DNA of 64,000 nt from Zoroaster sp. YZ-2022 (Eukaryota > Echinodermata > Asteroidea > Forcipulatida > Zoroasteridae): positions 3,703,402 to 3,767,401 of the forward strand of contig CM055828.1 in assembly GCA_029582265.1 (NCBI GenBank), in the 5' to 3' direction. The notes beneath the pieces are model-generated. The model worked only from the letters and a program-made list of their open reading frames with translations. It did not search any database and was not told where the DNA came from. The position numbers and the translations under genes are program-made. Below are positions 34,516 through 46,660 of the stretch, one piece after another. Positions within the stretch are counted from its first letter, which is position 1; each line of letters starts with the position of its first letter.

Positions 34516-36990
34516 TATTTAATTTTGCTGCACACCCGACCCAACCCACATAATTATGTATGTGACAACCAGCGAGTCTGGTGTTTGTACGTGACGGATA
34601 CAGATACAGATACAGAAATAACTGAAGTTTGTGTTTTTACCTTAGTTTGAGTTTGAGTTTGAATTTGACATGATTGACATTTCAAACCACTTCGTTTCAC
34701 TGTTCCTTGTGTAAACTTTAAAAGAAACCGTGACAGCGAAGAAAATTCCATTGACATGATTGACATTGTTTTTCTAAAGTGCTCAACACAACAGTGAAAG
34801 CTAAATTACATTCAAAGTCAGTCATTCAGCCCCAAAGAATGTGATCGCCGCGCTGTCTAACTTCTTCCTCCATGTAGACCATGACATCATAATTGCAGGA
34901 ATATTTCACGTGTACTTAACAAAAATACAACGTTGGTGGCGCTATGTTTTAATTTTCGTTTTACACAAGTAGTCAGTGTTTGAATTTAATCCAACCTCGT
35001 ACTCGTATGAATTCGAATTAACGAGATTCATTGTTGATAAGGTTAAAAACACTATGGGTACAGGGTTGCATTAAGCTTGTAACACCAAGTATCTGCGCTA
35101 CGCTATAAAAACTGGTTATGCATCACTAGCACTCGTACTCCATCACTAGTCGTCGAATAATTTTGGATTACGTGATAGGAGTCATTATAAAAGGTAAACC
35201 TCTGGGATTATTTTGGGAATTTCCAATGTATTTTCCGCCATCTATAATAGTAAATACTACTACAGTTTGTTAACTTTAATATTGTCGATTGTAGTCTTGC
35301 TATAGTGTATAGAGAAGTCTAGTAAGTAAGCTGACATTAGGCCTACATTGATATTGATAAATAATCGAATAATCTCAGTCCCACCCAGTTGTTTTATTTT
35401 AACGTTAACTGTATTATTAGGCCCTACTACTAGTACGTTAGTTAGGACTTGGGTTAGGCATAACGTTAACAGTTACACTTGATGTTACATATGTGATGTC
35501 ATGATGGGATCGCAGCCAGCAATGCATATTCTATAAAAACTAAACAAGATGGTGTAAATTACCGTGAAATTGTATAGGTCCTAGTTAGATTATCATTTCA
35601 AAATCTATTGTTATAGCTATGTGACAAAAAATTTCAAAATTAACAGATTCCAATACAACTGGTATCATTGTCAAGGTCTTGAATAGACGATTACAATGAT
35701 ATAAGGATCATCTTCCTGTGACCAAAAATAAGGAAGTTATGACATGTTGAATCCGGCAATTTTAGGCCTGTAAATGGCAAATATTTTATAAGGAAAAACA
35801 AAAGAAATGTAAATTTGACTTGTGACCCGTTTCCTAGATTTTCTCGGATTCCATATCATAACTTTCAAAATTCTTGTCCGATTTTCAAAAGGTTGGTATC
35901 ACTGGAATGCTTGGGAAAAGAGGAAGAATAATAACCTATTTCCAGGCTAATTCAATGATTAGTTTGTTTTGTAGTGCTGATTTACAAATAAGAAATACAC
36001 AAATAATGTGTTAAAAAAAAAAAATAATGAAAAAAAAAATTACTCAAATCTGAGGACTATTTTTATATTTTTACACTGAAATCTTCGAAAGATTCTCATC
36101 CCTGATTTAATTAAATATTAGAACAATTTATAAATTATATTGGACTGTATATAGGCCTATACATGTATGAAACAAAATAATGAAAAAAAATTTAAAAAAA
36201 TTAAAAAAAGATTCAAATTATTACTCAAAATATGAGGATTTTTAAATATTTATACTGAAATCCGCGAGAAATTCTTATCCCTGATTAAACATTAAAAAAA
36301 ATAATAAATAATATTGGACTGGAAAAATGAAAAAAATGAAATAAGTTATGAGAACTAATATTATTGTGTTACGCCGATGTATATAGGTTTAAACGGACGA
36401 TTTATCGGACTGAAAATTCGACGATTGAACGTTCGTTTTGTTGACATCAAAAATGGTACACAATGTAGCGTGCTGAACGCGGCGCATTACAATCTTTGGT
36501 TGACATCGATTTCTGCGCATCAAAAAAACGTAACTGCGCATCGTCCAATCGCCGTCAAAATTGGCCAAGAGGTAGAAAACAAGTGTAGAAAAATTAGTAG
36601 TGTGGTTTGATAAGGTATACTAATCATCTTTGAGTAAATCGTCGATGATTTTGATGAGCAAGAACAAACCCAAATTTCGAGAATTTATTTTGGAAACTTC
36701 TAGATGCCGCATTCAGAAAATTTGAGAACGTGGTTGAAGTAGAATATGTGATCTACGTCTTCGAAAAAAAAGCTCCTGGGTACGTTAAAAAGAACGGCCA
36801 CAGCGAAACGTTACAAAGCGCTATCTCCACGGTGTCTTCGCCACGGCGATTCAACCCGAGATTGAGGCCGCGGCCAAAAAGATTTGCGACAATGCGTGGA
36901 ATACGCACATACCTAATTGTTACACTAAATTTGTGATTATAGTAGAAACAAATATGCAATTTAAATGGATTAATGAATAACTGTCTTTAG
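34081..36990. other. intergenic region between divergent apoptosis genes
   Basis: It must hold the start regions of the minus-strand SMAC gene and the plus-strand TMBIM6 gene. It contains A-rich runs around 36010-36340, no recognised core promoter and no other gene. A first non-coding exon of TMBIM6 is expected here, because its coding exon begins at a splice acceptor (37805). Confidence 0.4.
36377..36945 (+). pseudogene. decayed coding-like segment, unidentified
   Basis: Several frames look protein-like but are broken by shifts. One reads RYLHGVFATAIQPEIEAAAK then ICDNAWNTHIPNCYTKFV, ending at a stop near 36978. Another upstream reads GLKIRRLNVRFVDIKNGTQ. The segment is richer in CpG than its flanks. 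I do not recognise it, and it could be chance. Confidence 0.2.
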
Positions 36991-36996
36991 GACCAA

Positions 36997-37735
36997 ATAA
37001 AAAAGTCTCTGGTCATCGGTCGGCTTCAAAATTGGTGCGGTGATGCACTTTTTTTCCCTTTTTTTTTTGGTCATTTTTTTTTGTCAACAGGGAAATATGT
37101 GATACCTTGTACACGCAGGGACCAAATTTCCCATATACAAAGAATGGTGGCTAAGAGAGGCCACACCCCTATGTGAAAAAGTCGTTTAGAACACAGCACG
37201 GCAGAATTCCAATCAAACCAGCAATTTTGGCTGCAATTGGTCATCGTTTCATATCACAAAAAATAATTAAAATGCCGACGCGTGGGTCTGAGGCGATGCG
37301 TGGGTCTGAGGCGATGCGTGGGTCTGAGGCGATGCGTGGGTCTGAGGCGATGCGTGGGTCTGAGGCGATGCGTGGGTCTGAGGCGACGCGTGGGTCTGAG
37401 GCGACGCGTGGGTCTGAGGCGACGCGTGGGTCTGAGGCGATCGTGGGTCTGAGGCGGCACGCGTGGGTCTGAGGCGACGCGTGGGTCTGAGGCAGCGTGG
37501 GTCTGAGGCGCGGCGTGGGTCTGAGGCGCACGCGTGGGTCTGAGGCGACGCGTGGGTCTGAGGCGACGCGTGGGTCTGAGGCGACGCGTGGGTCTGAGGC
37601 GATGCGTGGGTCTGAGGCGATGCGTGGGTCTGAGGCGACGCGTGGGTCTGAGGCGACGCGTGGGTCTGAGGCGACGCGTGGGTTTGAGGCGATACGTGCA
37701 GAGACCAGAAACCAGAGACTTTTTTGGGGACCTTA
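36997..37735. mobile_element. MITE copy 1 with expanded internal minisatellite
   Basis: It is bounded by AAAAAAGTCTCTGGTC at the left and ACCAGAAACCAGAGACTTTT at the right, which are complementary ends. Inside, after a stretch shared with 40170-40430, lies the 18-bp minisatellite. A second copy of the element at 40170-40490 has only one repeat unit. It sits directly upstream of the TMBIM6 coding exon. Confidence 0.8.
37277..37700. repeat. 18-bp minisatellite, about 23 units
   Basis: Unit GCGTGGGTCTGAGGCGAY in near-perfect tandem. The variable base is T in the first and a middle group and C elsewhere, and a few units have 1-4 bp indels (37440-37530). The period divides by three, which creates long spurious frames on both strands. 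Confidence 0.95.
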
Positions 37736-37805
37736 AAAATATCTTAAGAAATTTTGTTAATAATTTAAAATGTATTTTAAGTGTGTTTTTATTTTGATTT
37801 TTCAG

Positions 37806-40800
37806 GAGTTGATAAAACATAAGCGAGACAATCACCATCAAAGCAGAACCAATCAGACAAGATAACAATGGATGCTGTGTTTGGGCAACGTAAAATTAAG
37901 CTGTCGGCTCTGTCTGACTTCTCACAATTGTAAGTCTTCATTGTCTGTTTTTGCTATCTTTTGAAAATAATAATTTTGTTTTGTTTGTAGAGAGTAAAGC
38001 CTATGATAATCTCTTGTGACAGATACCAACTCAAGAATCCTAATTTTACCATCACGTTTTGTTTCACTTTTGACCCCAGATGTGAATATTCACGTTTCCA
38101 CAAAAATTACAACATGTCAGATGGAATAACTTCTCAAGATGTTTGGCACCATAACAATCTAAAAACCGTTTTTTTTTTTAAATAATAATTTGCTCTGTTT
38201 CTTAACGGGTAATCACCAGTGGTGTACATCCCCTCCCCCTCTGTTAACTGTCCATCTGAATTAATTTGTTGTGGTCTCTGCAGGAATAAGTCTACTCGTA
38301 CTCATCTGAAGAATGTGTACAGCTGTCTGGCCATCTCTATGCTAGCGGCAGCCGTAGGAGCCTACGTTCACCTGTTCACTGGAATTTTAGAGGTATAAAA
38401 TACAGAATAGACTTGTCTAAGGCTTGCGACTTTTGCTTCTCATACATGTTAAAACAAGTATGATTAAATAAACATAAAATATTCATAGAGCAAAATCATT
38501 GGCCAGTCTTGTCCCTCATTTTTGGTTAAAGAAAAAATGAATTTCAAAAAGTTGTTGTCTTGTATCTTATTGTGTAGTGCCCTTGTTACTTTTATGATGC
38601 ATTTCTTGATAATTAGATGGTTGAAATAAATGTACATTTCTAAATACTAATGATGTACTTTCCCTTTAAACCAAGTAAGTTTACATTAACCCTCCTACTA
38701 CTGCAAGGGTCAAAATCAGTCAAAATGTTGATATACTTGCCAAGGTATATTTAGTGCACTTAAAAGTCGAACACTGTCAAATCTTACGTGTAGTAAGTAC
38801 ATTTACAGGTCAAAATGAGTTGACCGTTTTTGACGTGTAAAAGCATTGTCTTGTATTGTTCAGGGTGGTCAAATGACAGTAAAAACCAATCAAAACAGGC
38901 AGTTGACTGGTTTTGTCCACTATAGCTACACTGAAGTCATTTGGATATTTATTTAGAATTACCAATCCTATACCTTACTTAACCCACCAAAACCAGGTGC
39001 AATAACTGAAGAAAATACATTCATTCCCATGCATAACACATTACTGACAAGTACTTTTTACTTTTCAAAAACGGAGAATTTTTAAAGGTCAAACTATGCA
39101 TGGGCTAATAATGTTTATACTTTTGATTTAATTTTGCCCTACACCGACGTGTGTATAGCACTGTATACTCAGTGCTTTCCGAGTGTCTGTGAAAAAACTA
39201 CACAGGCGACTCGGGCGGGATTTGAACCCACGACCTCCTGCTTACTAGTGCAGACATCTTAACCTCTCGATCACCGAGCATTGCCCGATGTCGAGTATAC
39301 AGTGCTATACACACATCGGTGTAGGGCAAAATTAAATCAATTGTTTATCTCCCGACGCAAGAATTTCACCAACCAATGTTCATACTTATTTTCTTGTATT
39401 GCGTTTCCAGGCTGGCTTCTTGACCTCTATTGCAGGCATAGGTCTCCTGATCTGGCTGGGACTTACCAAAGACAATGGTACCAACCAGGGCATGCGTCTG
39501 GCCCTCCTAGCTGGGTTTGCCTTCTTTACAGGTAGGACCAGGGTTCTGCCCAGGAATTCTTAGGGCTGGAAAAAATAAATGAAGTCTCGGGACGGGAATG
39601 GGGGCGTATTTCGAGGTATCCAGTATAGAAATGCTTCAATGTGTACTGGTAAAGACAACATCTGTCATCTTTTATTGATAATCTATGAAAGGAAAGTTGG
39701 AAAATGAGTGGTGGTCAGAAAAAATGTTTTGCCAGTGGTGGTCGCGGGATCCTGAGTGTAAGTCAGGGTTTCCGGCACCAGCCACCATGGGCAGAACCAT
39801 GTAGAACCATTCATAATTCATTGATACAGTACCTTACAGTTGAGAGGGGAGGAATTAAATTGAAATGAGGGGTAAACCCCCTCACAAAAACTTAAATTTC
39901 CTTCCAAGGATAAAACCTACTCGGTCACTTCACTTTAGGAAATGACTGCAGTTATTCTGTCAATCTCAGAATTTCATTGGAGTGTTAGAATGTGATCTTG
40001 GCGGTACTGACTTTATCTTTGAATATTTTGTTGTTTCAGGTTTGAGCCTTGGCCCATTGATGTTTGTTGTGGCCAAGATTGATATACAGTGAGTAAACTT
40101 AGTCAATGTCCTCTACTTAAATAAAATTGTTGACAGTTTATGTAAATATGACATTGTAAATACATTAGGCCCAAAAGAAAAAATCTCTGGTTTCTGGTCA
40201 TTGGTCGGCTTCAAAATCGGTGTGGTAATGTTTATTTTTTTTTTGGCCAACAGGGAAATGTGTGATACATGTATACGCAGGGACCTAATTTCCACCAAAG
40301 TATGGTGGCAAATCAGGCAAACGTTCATACCCCTATGTGAAAAAGTCATTTAAAACAGCACTGCAAAATTCCAATCGATCAAGCAATTTTGGCTGCAATT
40401 GGACTTTCATAGCAAAAACAAAGAAAATTAAAAATGCTGATGCATGGGTCTGAGGCTACGTGCGTGGAGACCAGAAACCAGAGACTTTTTATTTGTGGCC
40501 TGACATACAATCATTTAATGTAAATGTTTATAAAACATGTCCAGAGAATGGGCTCCCTGGACCCAAGTGAATTAGCCAGGATTTGGAATCACAGGATAGT
40601 CCACGTTTGGTTATTCTTTTGAAAAACAGGGTGTCCAAATATTAATCTTACCATGCTATAACATGTGTAATACAAATGAAATGGGAAATTCCTACTAAAC
40701 AGGATCCAAAATACACACAGAGACGTTGCTGGTTAATACTATTCCACCCCCATCTCTCCTCCCCCGATCAAGGATATTTCCTAAATAATAAGACTTTCTG

Positions 40801-42445
40801 TTTTTTCGTCAGGATCATCCCAACAGCCTTTTTGGGAACATGTGTCATCTTTGGGTGCTTCAGTCTGGCTGCTCTCTGGTCTGAACGCCGTAGCTTTTTG
40901 TTCCTTGGAGGTAAGGTTTTTGTTGTGTTTATTTATTCAGCTATTTTTCTTTGGGGCAGGGGAAGGGGTGTCAAGGGTGGCTGGTGTGGTGGTGTTTTTG
41001 TATTTTTTTTGTCAATTCATGTGTAATAATCCCTAAAAACTTTGAGACTCAGATTTATTTGTATGAAAAACTGTTCAATATATCGTGATATAATGTAGTA
41101 TTTTTGCATACAATAATTTGTTGTGAGTTTCAAACAAAATATTTTTAAGGGCATTCATGCTACAGTTTTGTAATTATTTCAAAAAGTAGTTCAGTGTCCT
41201 AACAAAGGTCCTTTATCCTAAGAAAATTACATATGCTTACAGGTTGACACTTCTCTTTTGTTATATATGCAGGTACCCTGTTTTCTGGACTATCCATTCT
41301 GATACTGATGTCACTGCTCAATATCTTCATTGGTTCTACTGTCATCTTCAGAGTAAGTTATTTGTTTGCAGGTGTTTTCTCCTCTTCCTTTCTCCATATT
41401 GGGAGATGGGGGAGAAGGGAGAGAGGGAGAAGGTGGGGTCATAAAACCTAAACTTTGGAGCAAGCAACAAAAACAACAAATGTATGTCCATCATTGTTCA
41501 AAGTTATCACATGTTAACACATGATTTATTTCCCTCTGATCTGGGTTTCTGGTCAGGACTGCAAAAGGCACACCGCAGAACCATTATCCATTCTGATACT
41601 AATTGTTGCGAGTTATTACATTTGCATCAGATTCAGTAGGTGTTTTGATTTATTTCCCTATGATCCGGGTTTCTGGTCACGATCGCAAAAGGCACACCCC
41701 AGAAGGAATACGTTTCTTCTGGCAAAACCCTCGTTTTGTTAATGAGCTGTAAGACAACTAGTGTTACAAGCATTATTTTCTTTGCTCAGGTGGAGATGTA
41801 CCTGTGCCTGGCTGTGTTCATGGGATTTGTGCTGTTCGACACCCAGCTCATCGTAGAGAAATGCAACAACGGGGACAAGGACTATATCTGGTATGTCTTA
41901 AGAAGTGACAGAAATACCTCCTCCATTTGGGGAAGGGGGAGTCATCCATTTTGTTTCATTTAATTGAGGGTACAAAACACTCTGAAGATTTTCTCAAAAA
42001 TTGAAATTTGGTTATGATAACTGATGGATTTTTAAATACTATTCTTTGTTTTCTCTCATCTTGATGTGTTCAGGCACAGCGTAGATCTGTTTTTGGACTT
42101 TATCAATATTTTCCGTCAGCTCATGATCATCATGGCAATGAATAATGAGAAGGTAAGATGATATTTTTTAACCTTATCAAGGTAATATGCGCCATGTTTT
42201 TCACAGGGCAAAATTGTTTATTTCGAATACACATTGCTGTCTGCAACCCGGTGCATGAATTTCACATGCCCTCCATACGTGCGCATGAAATTTGAGGACT
42301 GGGTTGCAGATGGCAGCAAGTGTTCAAAATAAACAATTCGCATATTACCATGAAAGTGTTTATTACCAATCCTCTAACTTACCTTTAATGTCATATAATT
42401 CCACTTTTTCCATCTCAACTCCAGAAGGACAAGCGCAAGAAGTAG
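37806..42445 (+). CDS. TMBIM6: TMBIM6 / Bax inhibitor-1 orthologue (9 coding exons)
   Basis: Exons are 37806-37929 (ATG at 37868), 38284-38392, 39411-39531, 40040-40088, 40813-40910, 41273-41352, 41790-41890, 42074-42152 and 42425-42445. The coding length is 720 nt, i.e. 239 residues (human 237). All introns are GT/AG with consistent phases. The start MDAVFGQRKIKLSALSDFSQ, hydrophobic segments in exons 2-8 and the BI-1 signature region LFDTQLIVEK with GDKDYIWHSVDLFLDFINIF identify it. The end EKKDKRKK is the basic C-terminal tail known for Ca2+/pH-linked activity. The protein should be an ER membrane Ca2+ leak channel-like regulator that restrains ER-stress death. The first exon begins after an acceptor, so a non-coding exon must lie upstream. 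Confidence 0.96.
38686..38945. mobile_element. piggyBac-type MITE relative in TMBIM6 intron 2
   Basis: Starts TTAACCCTCCTACTACTGCAA and matches the element at 33596-33889 in reverse orientation, but its right end lacks the terminal repeat. An older, damaged copy. Confidence 0.7.
39123..39340 (-). mobile_element. tRNA-Thr-like sequence between 48-bp inverted repeats
   Basis: Arms 39123-39170 and 39293-39340 are complementary with one mismatch. Between them the minus strand reads like a tRNA: a D-arm with TGATCGAGAGGTT, an anticodon loop containing CTAGTAA as in tRNA-Thr(AGT), and a T-arm GGTTCAAATCC. The acceptor stem is imperfect and the anticodon loop has one extra base, so it is not a working tRNA. 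The whole lies in TMBIM6 intron 2. Confidence 0.75.
40170..40490. mobile_element. MITE copy 2 with a single minisatellite unit
   Basis: Inverted ends of the type AAAATCTCTGGTTTCTGGTC and ACCAGAAACCAGAGACTTTT. The interior matches copy 1 (36997-37735) but holds only one GATGCATGGGTCTGAGGC. It lies in TMBIM6 intron 4. Confidence 0.8.
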
Positions 42446-44960
42446 AGTGCCTTACTCAGCCAGTTACCCAGCAGATTTGTTTCCCATTTCTCTGCTTTCA
42501 TTGCGATTTGGCCTGTGAATACAAAAATTAAGTTGATTTTTTTTTTCCCCGGCAGATTATCTTGTTTTTTACTGCTGTCCTTAACACACACGCTCTATAA
42601 TAACTATTTGAAATTGATTTGAAAAGCTAAGTAGATTTTTTTTGTTATTTGTGAAGATTTCTACAGATATGCCACAGTGAGTGGTGCCTTTCTTTAAAGA
42701 CCTTTCTACCCAATTTGTGATTAAGTTGGGTAGGTGTTTGTTTGCTTTGGTTTGATTTCATGCATGTTTATGGCATAACAGTTCAGTTTGAAAATGACCT
42801 ATCATCATGCATTCATTTTAGACAGGTCTGGAATTTCACTGAGGCCATGGGGCCCATGTCCTCTGTTGCTGGTCTTGGCCTTGGCGCCTCTTAAAAAAAG
42901 TTCTCTTAGACATTATGATATTCTCTCCTTTATTCGAGGAAAGTTGCCTGGCCAAGTAAAGAATGAAATTCCATGCCTGTTGACGCATAAAAAGTTGTCT
43001 TTAAAATCTAATACAAGTTAATTTGTCTTCATGTACATGCTGATGCGTTTGTGTGAAATGTGCATTGCATAAAATATGCCCCACGTGTTGTGTGTGTACA
43101 CTGTACAAGTTATCTTACGGGCCTGAATAAGTCACAAATGATGATAGGTCAAAAGCTAGTGTTCTTGTACTTCTTTCACTGTAAACATATTTATCTTGCT
43201 AATCATCAGGGGGTTAAATTCATAAAGGTACTAAGCAAAACAAATATGCTGAGCAAGTTTCATTGGTTACCATCAAAAGTTCCATACCAGTTGTGTGTAA
43301 TTTGACTGGTAGTCTGTTTAAAAATGTTTAGTGAAAATATTTACTTAGAAAAATTATCTGCTTAGCAACTCATCTGCTTAGCAACTCTATGAAATAGCCC
43401 CCGAGTTTATATTAATGATTGATTCAGTGGTGTAGGGTAGTGATTTTTTTAAGGGGAACGGTACAAAGTAATTTTTTTTTACAGTAGATAAGTAAGGAAA
43501 TTTTAAAACCTGATATTGACTTTCTCTTCAGTTATGTTAAGCACTGAACAGGTATGGGCAAAAATCTTAAAGGGAAGGTACAACATTGGTAATGTTGGCC
43601 AAACTGCTTCTATGAGTATGCTTACTCTCTTTGAATCAAGGGAAGGTTCAGCATTGGTAATGTTGGCCAAACTGCTTCTATGAGTATGCTTACTCTTTGA
43701 ATCAAGGGAAGGTACAACATTGGTAATGTTGGCAAAACTGCTTCTATGAGTATGCTTACTCTCTTTGAATCAAGGGAAGGTACAACATTGGTAATGTTGG
43801 CAAAACTGCTTCTATGAGTATGCTTACTCTCTTTGAATCAAGGGAAGGTACAACATTGGTAATGTTGGTAAAACTGCTTACTCTCTTTGAATTAAGATAT
43901 ACATTAAACAACCAGCACGGAAGCATTTCAGCTCAATACAAAGTGCAAGTCATGAGAAGAGTGTGAAAAAGCATCCACACTTAGAGCATATTTGTTTGTG
44001 TTTTCTCTGAAATGACAGCACTTCAAATGATTTTGTTTACCAACTTCACATCAAGTTAGTGGTTGGATAATAAATAGGCAATTTTGTTATTGGGTAATGT
44101 ACGTTATCTTCCCTTTAACTTCTAGATAGAAAATGTTGGTGCTGCCCAACAAAAACAAACAAAAACAGTGTGTTGCAGAATTGATTGGAAATGAATAAAT
44201 ATAGGATGTACAAATAGATTTTTGCTTTAATAGTTATTCAGAAGCTATTTAACCAAGTTATAATAATATTAATGGATGTATCTATGATTTATTAAAATAC
44301 TACAATTAATCTTTGTTGATGTACTACACTCGGAGAAGTGAGCCACGTTATGTAGTTTTCACTTGTTTGATTCATGTTTGTAATAAGAAGGGTTAGGACA
44401 GGTCAATGAGGTTAAAAAAAAAGGAAAGGAAATATATTTTTACGTTTTTTTAAAACACATATCCAACCTCAACACCTTTAAAAACGAAATGGCTTAAGTT
44501 TGTGAAATGTTAGAAGTTTGTTAAAGCAGTGCTTCAAATTTTTTTAAGATTTTGTGTCCAATCCTTCGTTGAAAGTGTCTGCTGATGTGGTCGGCACATT
44601 TGTGGGGAAATTTGGAAAACGGTTTTTGACATTGTTTTTCAAAGCAGGTAGCTGTTAGAATTTGACTTTGAAACTTGCTGTTTTCTCATAAGTGAGGGTA
44701 CTTCCCACAATGAATTATCAGCTTGTTGGCTTTGTTAGTGGATTGCATTTGAAAGAAAAACAAAATTAAATACAATAAATGTATGAGTTATATTCTAATC
44801 TTTCATGCAAATTTGTTGATTGGTTGAAATTCTTAAACATAAATACATGTATTGTGAGAAAAAATAATAATAATTGCATATTTTTGTCTTCATTGTTTAT
44901 TAAGTCATATATGTATGCGGTAATATTTTGATTTTGCGTTAATGTACAACAAATAAATTC
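42446..44960 (+). other. TMBIM6 3' untranslated region and flank
   Basis: Long AT-rich sequence without a convincing frame. AATAAA signals occur at about 44194 and 44952, so the transcript could be long. A 67-bp tandem repeat lies inside. Confidence 0.45.
43565..43890. repeat. 67-bp tandem repeat, about 5 copies
   Basis: Unit begins GGGAAGGTACAACATTGGTA and ends with AGTATGCTTACTCTCTTTGA. Four units are nearly identical and the last is shortened. Diverged single relatives occur at 30870-30962 (minus) and about 50570-50640 (plus), so a dispersed repeat has expanded here. Confidence 0.92.
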
Positions 44961-46395
44961 ACGATGAAAACTACATATATCACCGTTTGGGTTTGTTTGT
45001 GTGCAGAATGTGATTTTTTTTAAATTAATTTATTTTTTTAGGGGGGGGGGTAGTTCTCAGAATAAGTTGGCATATGCTTGACTTTTGTGAAGCACCCTAC
45101 GTGTCAGCAGAAGTATACACCTGTCATGCCATGCGCCTGCTTTGAATGAACAGGCATGAAGTGATAATTATGCCTTTCCCCCAGATATTACTTTCCCTGA
45201 TATCCCCAGCATAAGTTGGGCAGAGCAAATGATGTTGCCGGAAAATGAAAAAAAAACCTCATTATGTGTCTATAACATGCAATGTACTGTCGACTATTCT
45301 GCAGTGACTTTAAATACTCAGGGGAAATACCATTTGGACTAAAATTAATTTGTTTTGTGTGAAATTGTTGAAACCCAGAAACTTCAGGGGGCTCTGACCC
45401 ATAGACCTAGGCGACCCCCACCCGACCTCTGACACATTTTTCAGGAGTTATTTTACTTCTGTCCAATTACACCCCTATGGAATCTCTATGATGGAATAAT
45501 ATCTATACAATTACGAGTCCCAAAGAGACAATATTAATCTGTGTTGGTAATCTCGAAAAACAAAGGATCACAGTTTAACATAATACTTACTTGGTGCTGA
45601 TTTTGGTTTCAATCATGCCTTGAAATATTTTTTTTATCAGGTGCTATCGTTTTAGTAAATTAGTGCAAAAAAATCCAAAATGAATCTCTGCCATCTAAAA
45701 ATTCCACATTGGAATAAATACGAACAATGCACACTCACTGTTTCCTCATAGTGAAAAACATAAATGAGCCGAAACTGTGACAGGTTTTTAAAAGTAAAAT
45801 TTTTTTTGTGTGTGTGTGTGTGTTATTTATACATATCTACTGATTCTTATGAAGTATGGATGCATTTACAGACATAATACCAAAGTATATACGGGAAACT
45901 CCAATATTTTGTGGCGTGCTTTGGGTGCAATTGGATGATGTGGCGTCCATCTTTTCCGTTCTATATAAAATGCGACTTCAATTAAGTCTATCGGCTTTAC
46001 ACATGGCAGTCTCAGCCGGCGCCTAGCAACAGCACGTCTGCTAAAATATACCCGTACACCCCGATTGTTTCCCGCCCGTTCTAAGAGTCTGCACATAATT
46101 ATATCAATTGTTGATGAGTTCAGAAGGATCAGATGGGCTTAAGTGCCAATCTAATGACACTTTTCACCTAGTCTGATCCAATGAAAATGTGAATTATAGG
46201 CATGTCCCCAGGTGACCATTTAGCGGGTTTTAGTACGACAGCAGACTGACTTCATGAGTTCAGTACCAAATTCGTTTTCCTTGAATTACACCTGTTGTGC
46301 CATATATCAGAGAACACAAATTTCAATTTTAAATAAATATAGGCTAGTTGATGCGTGAAATACACAGGCGATTTATAGATGAGGTACCAAATGTT
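44961..46395. other. intergenic, nothing recognised
   Basis: Non-coding by inspection, with a G run at 45042-45051 and a (GT)n tract near 45808-45822. Confidence 0.3.
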
Positions 46396-46407
46396 TTAAT
46401 GTAAACA

Positions 46408-46660
46408 ACATACACTGCAATTAAAACTGGGATGACACCATGCAGTGGAGTTTATTGAACAGCATGAAATAATAAAGTTAACACCACTAGCTGGTGTTAT
46501 TTCAACACTCTCGACTTTTGCAGGGTACACTGCAAAAACTGGTGTTAAAAACTACACAATTGGTGTTTATATTAGGCAACTCGCACAATATAAACACCAT
46601 GGAATAATAAAGTTGACACCACTAGTGTTATTTTAACACCTCAGTTTTTGCAGGGTGGGC
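46408..46660. mobile_element. CACTGCAAAAACT-ended MITE, nested or doubled
   Basis: CACTGCAAAAACTGGTGTTA at 46529 has its inverted partner TAACACCTCAGTTTTTGCAG ending near 46656. A second, outer pair with the same GTGTTA/TAACAC motifs starts at about 46408. These are short elements of the CACTG-ended kind, inserted in one another. Confidence 0.65.

Noticed and set aside
37173..37868. Open frames of up to 204 codons on both strands with repeating RGSEA or RLRPT motifs
   Set aside because: They arise from an 18-bp minisatellite whose period divides by three; there is no start context, family match or splice support.
39180..39265. A functional tRNA-Thr gene
   Set aside because: An 8-base anticodon loop and weak acceptor stem, and it lies within inverted repeats; better read as tRNA-derived repeat.
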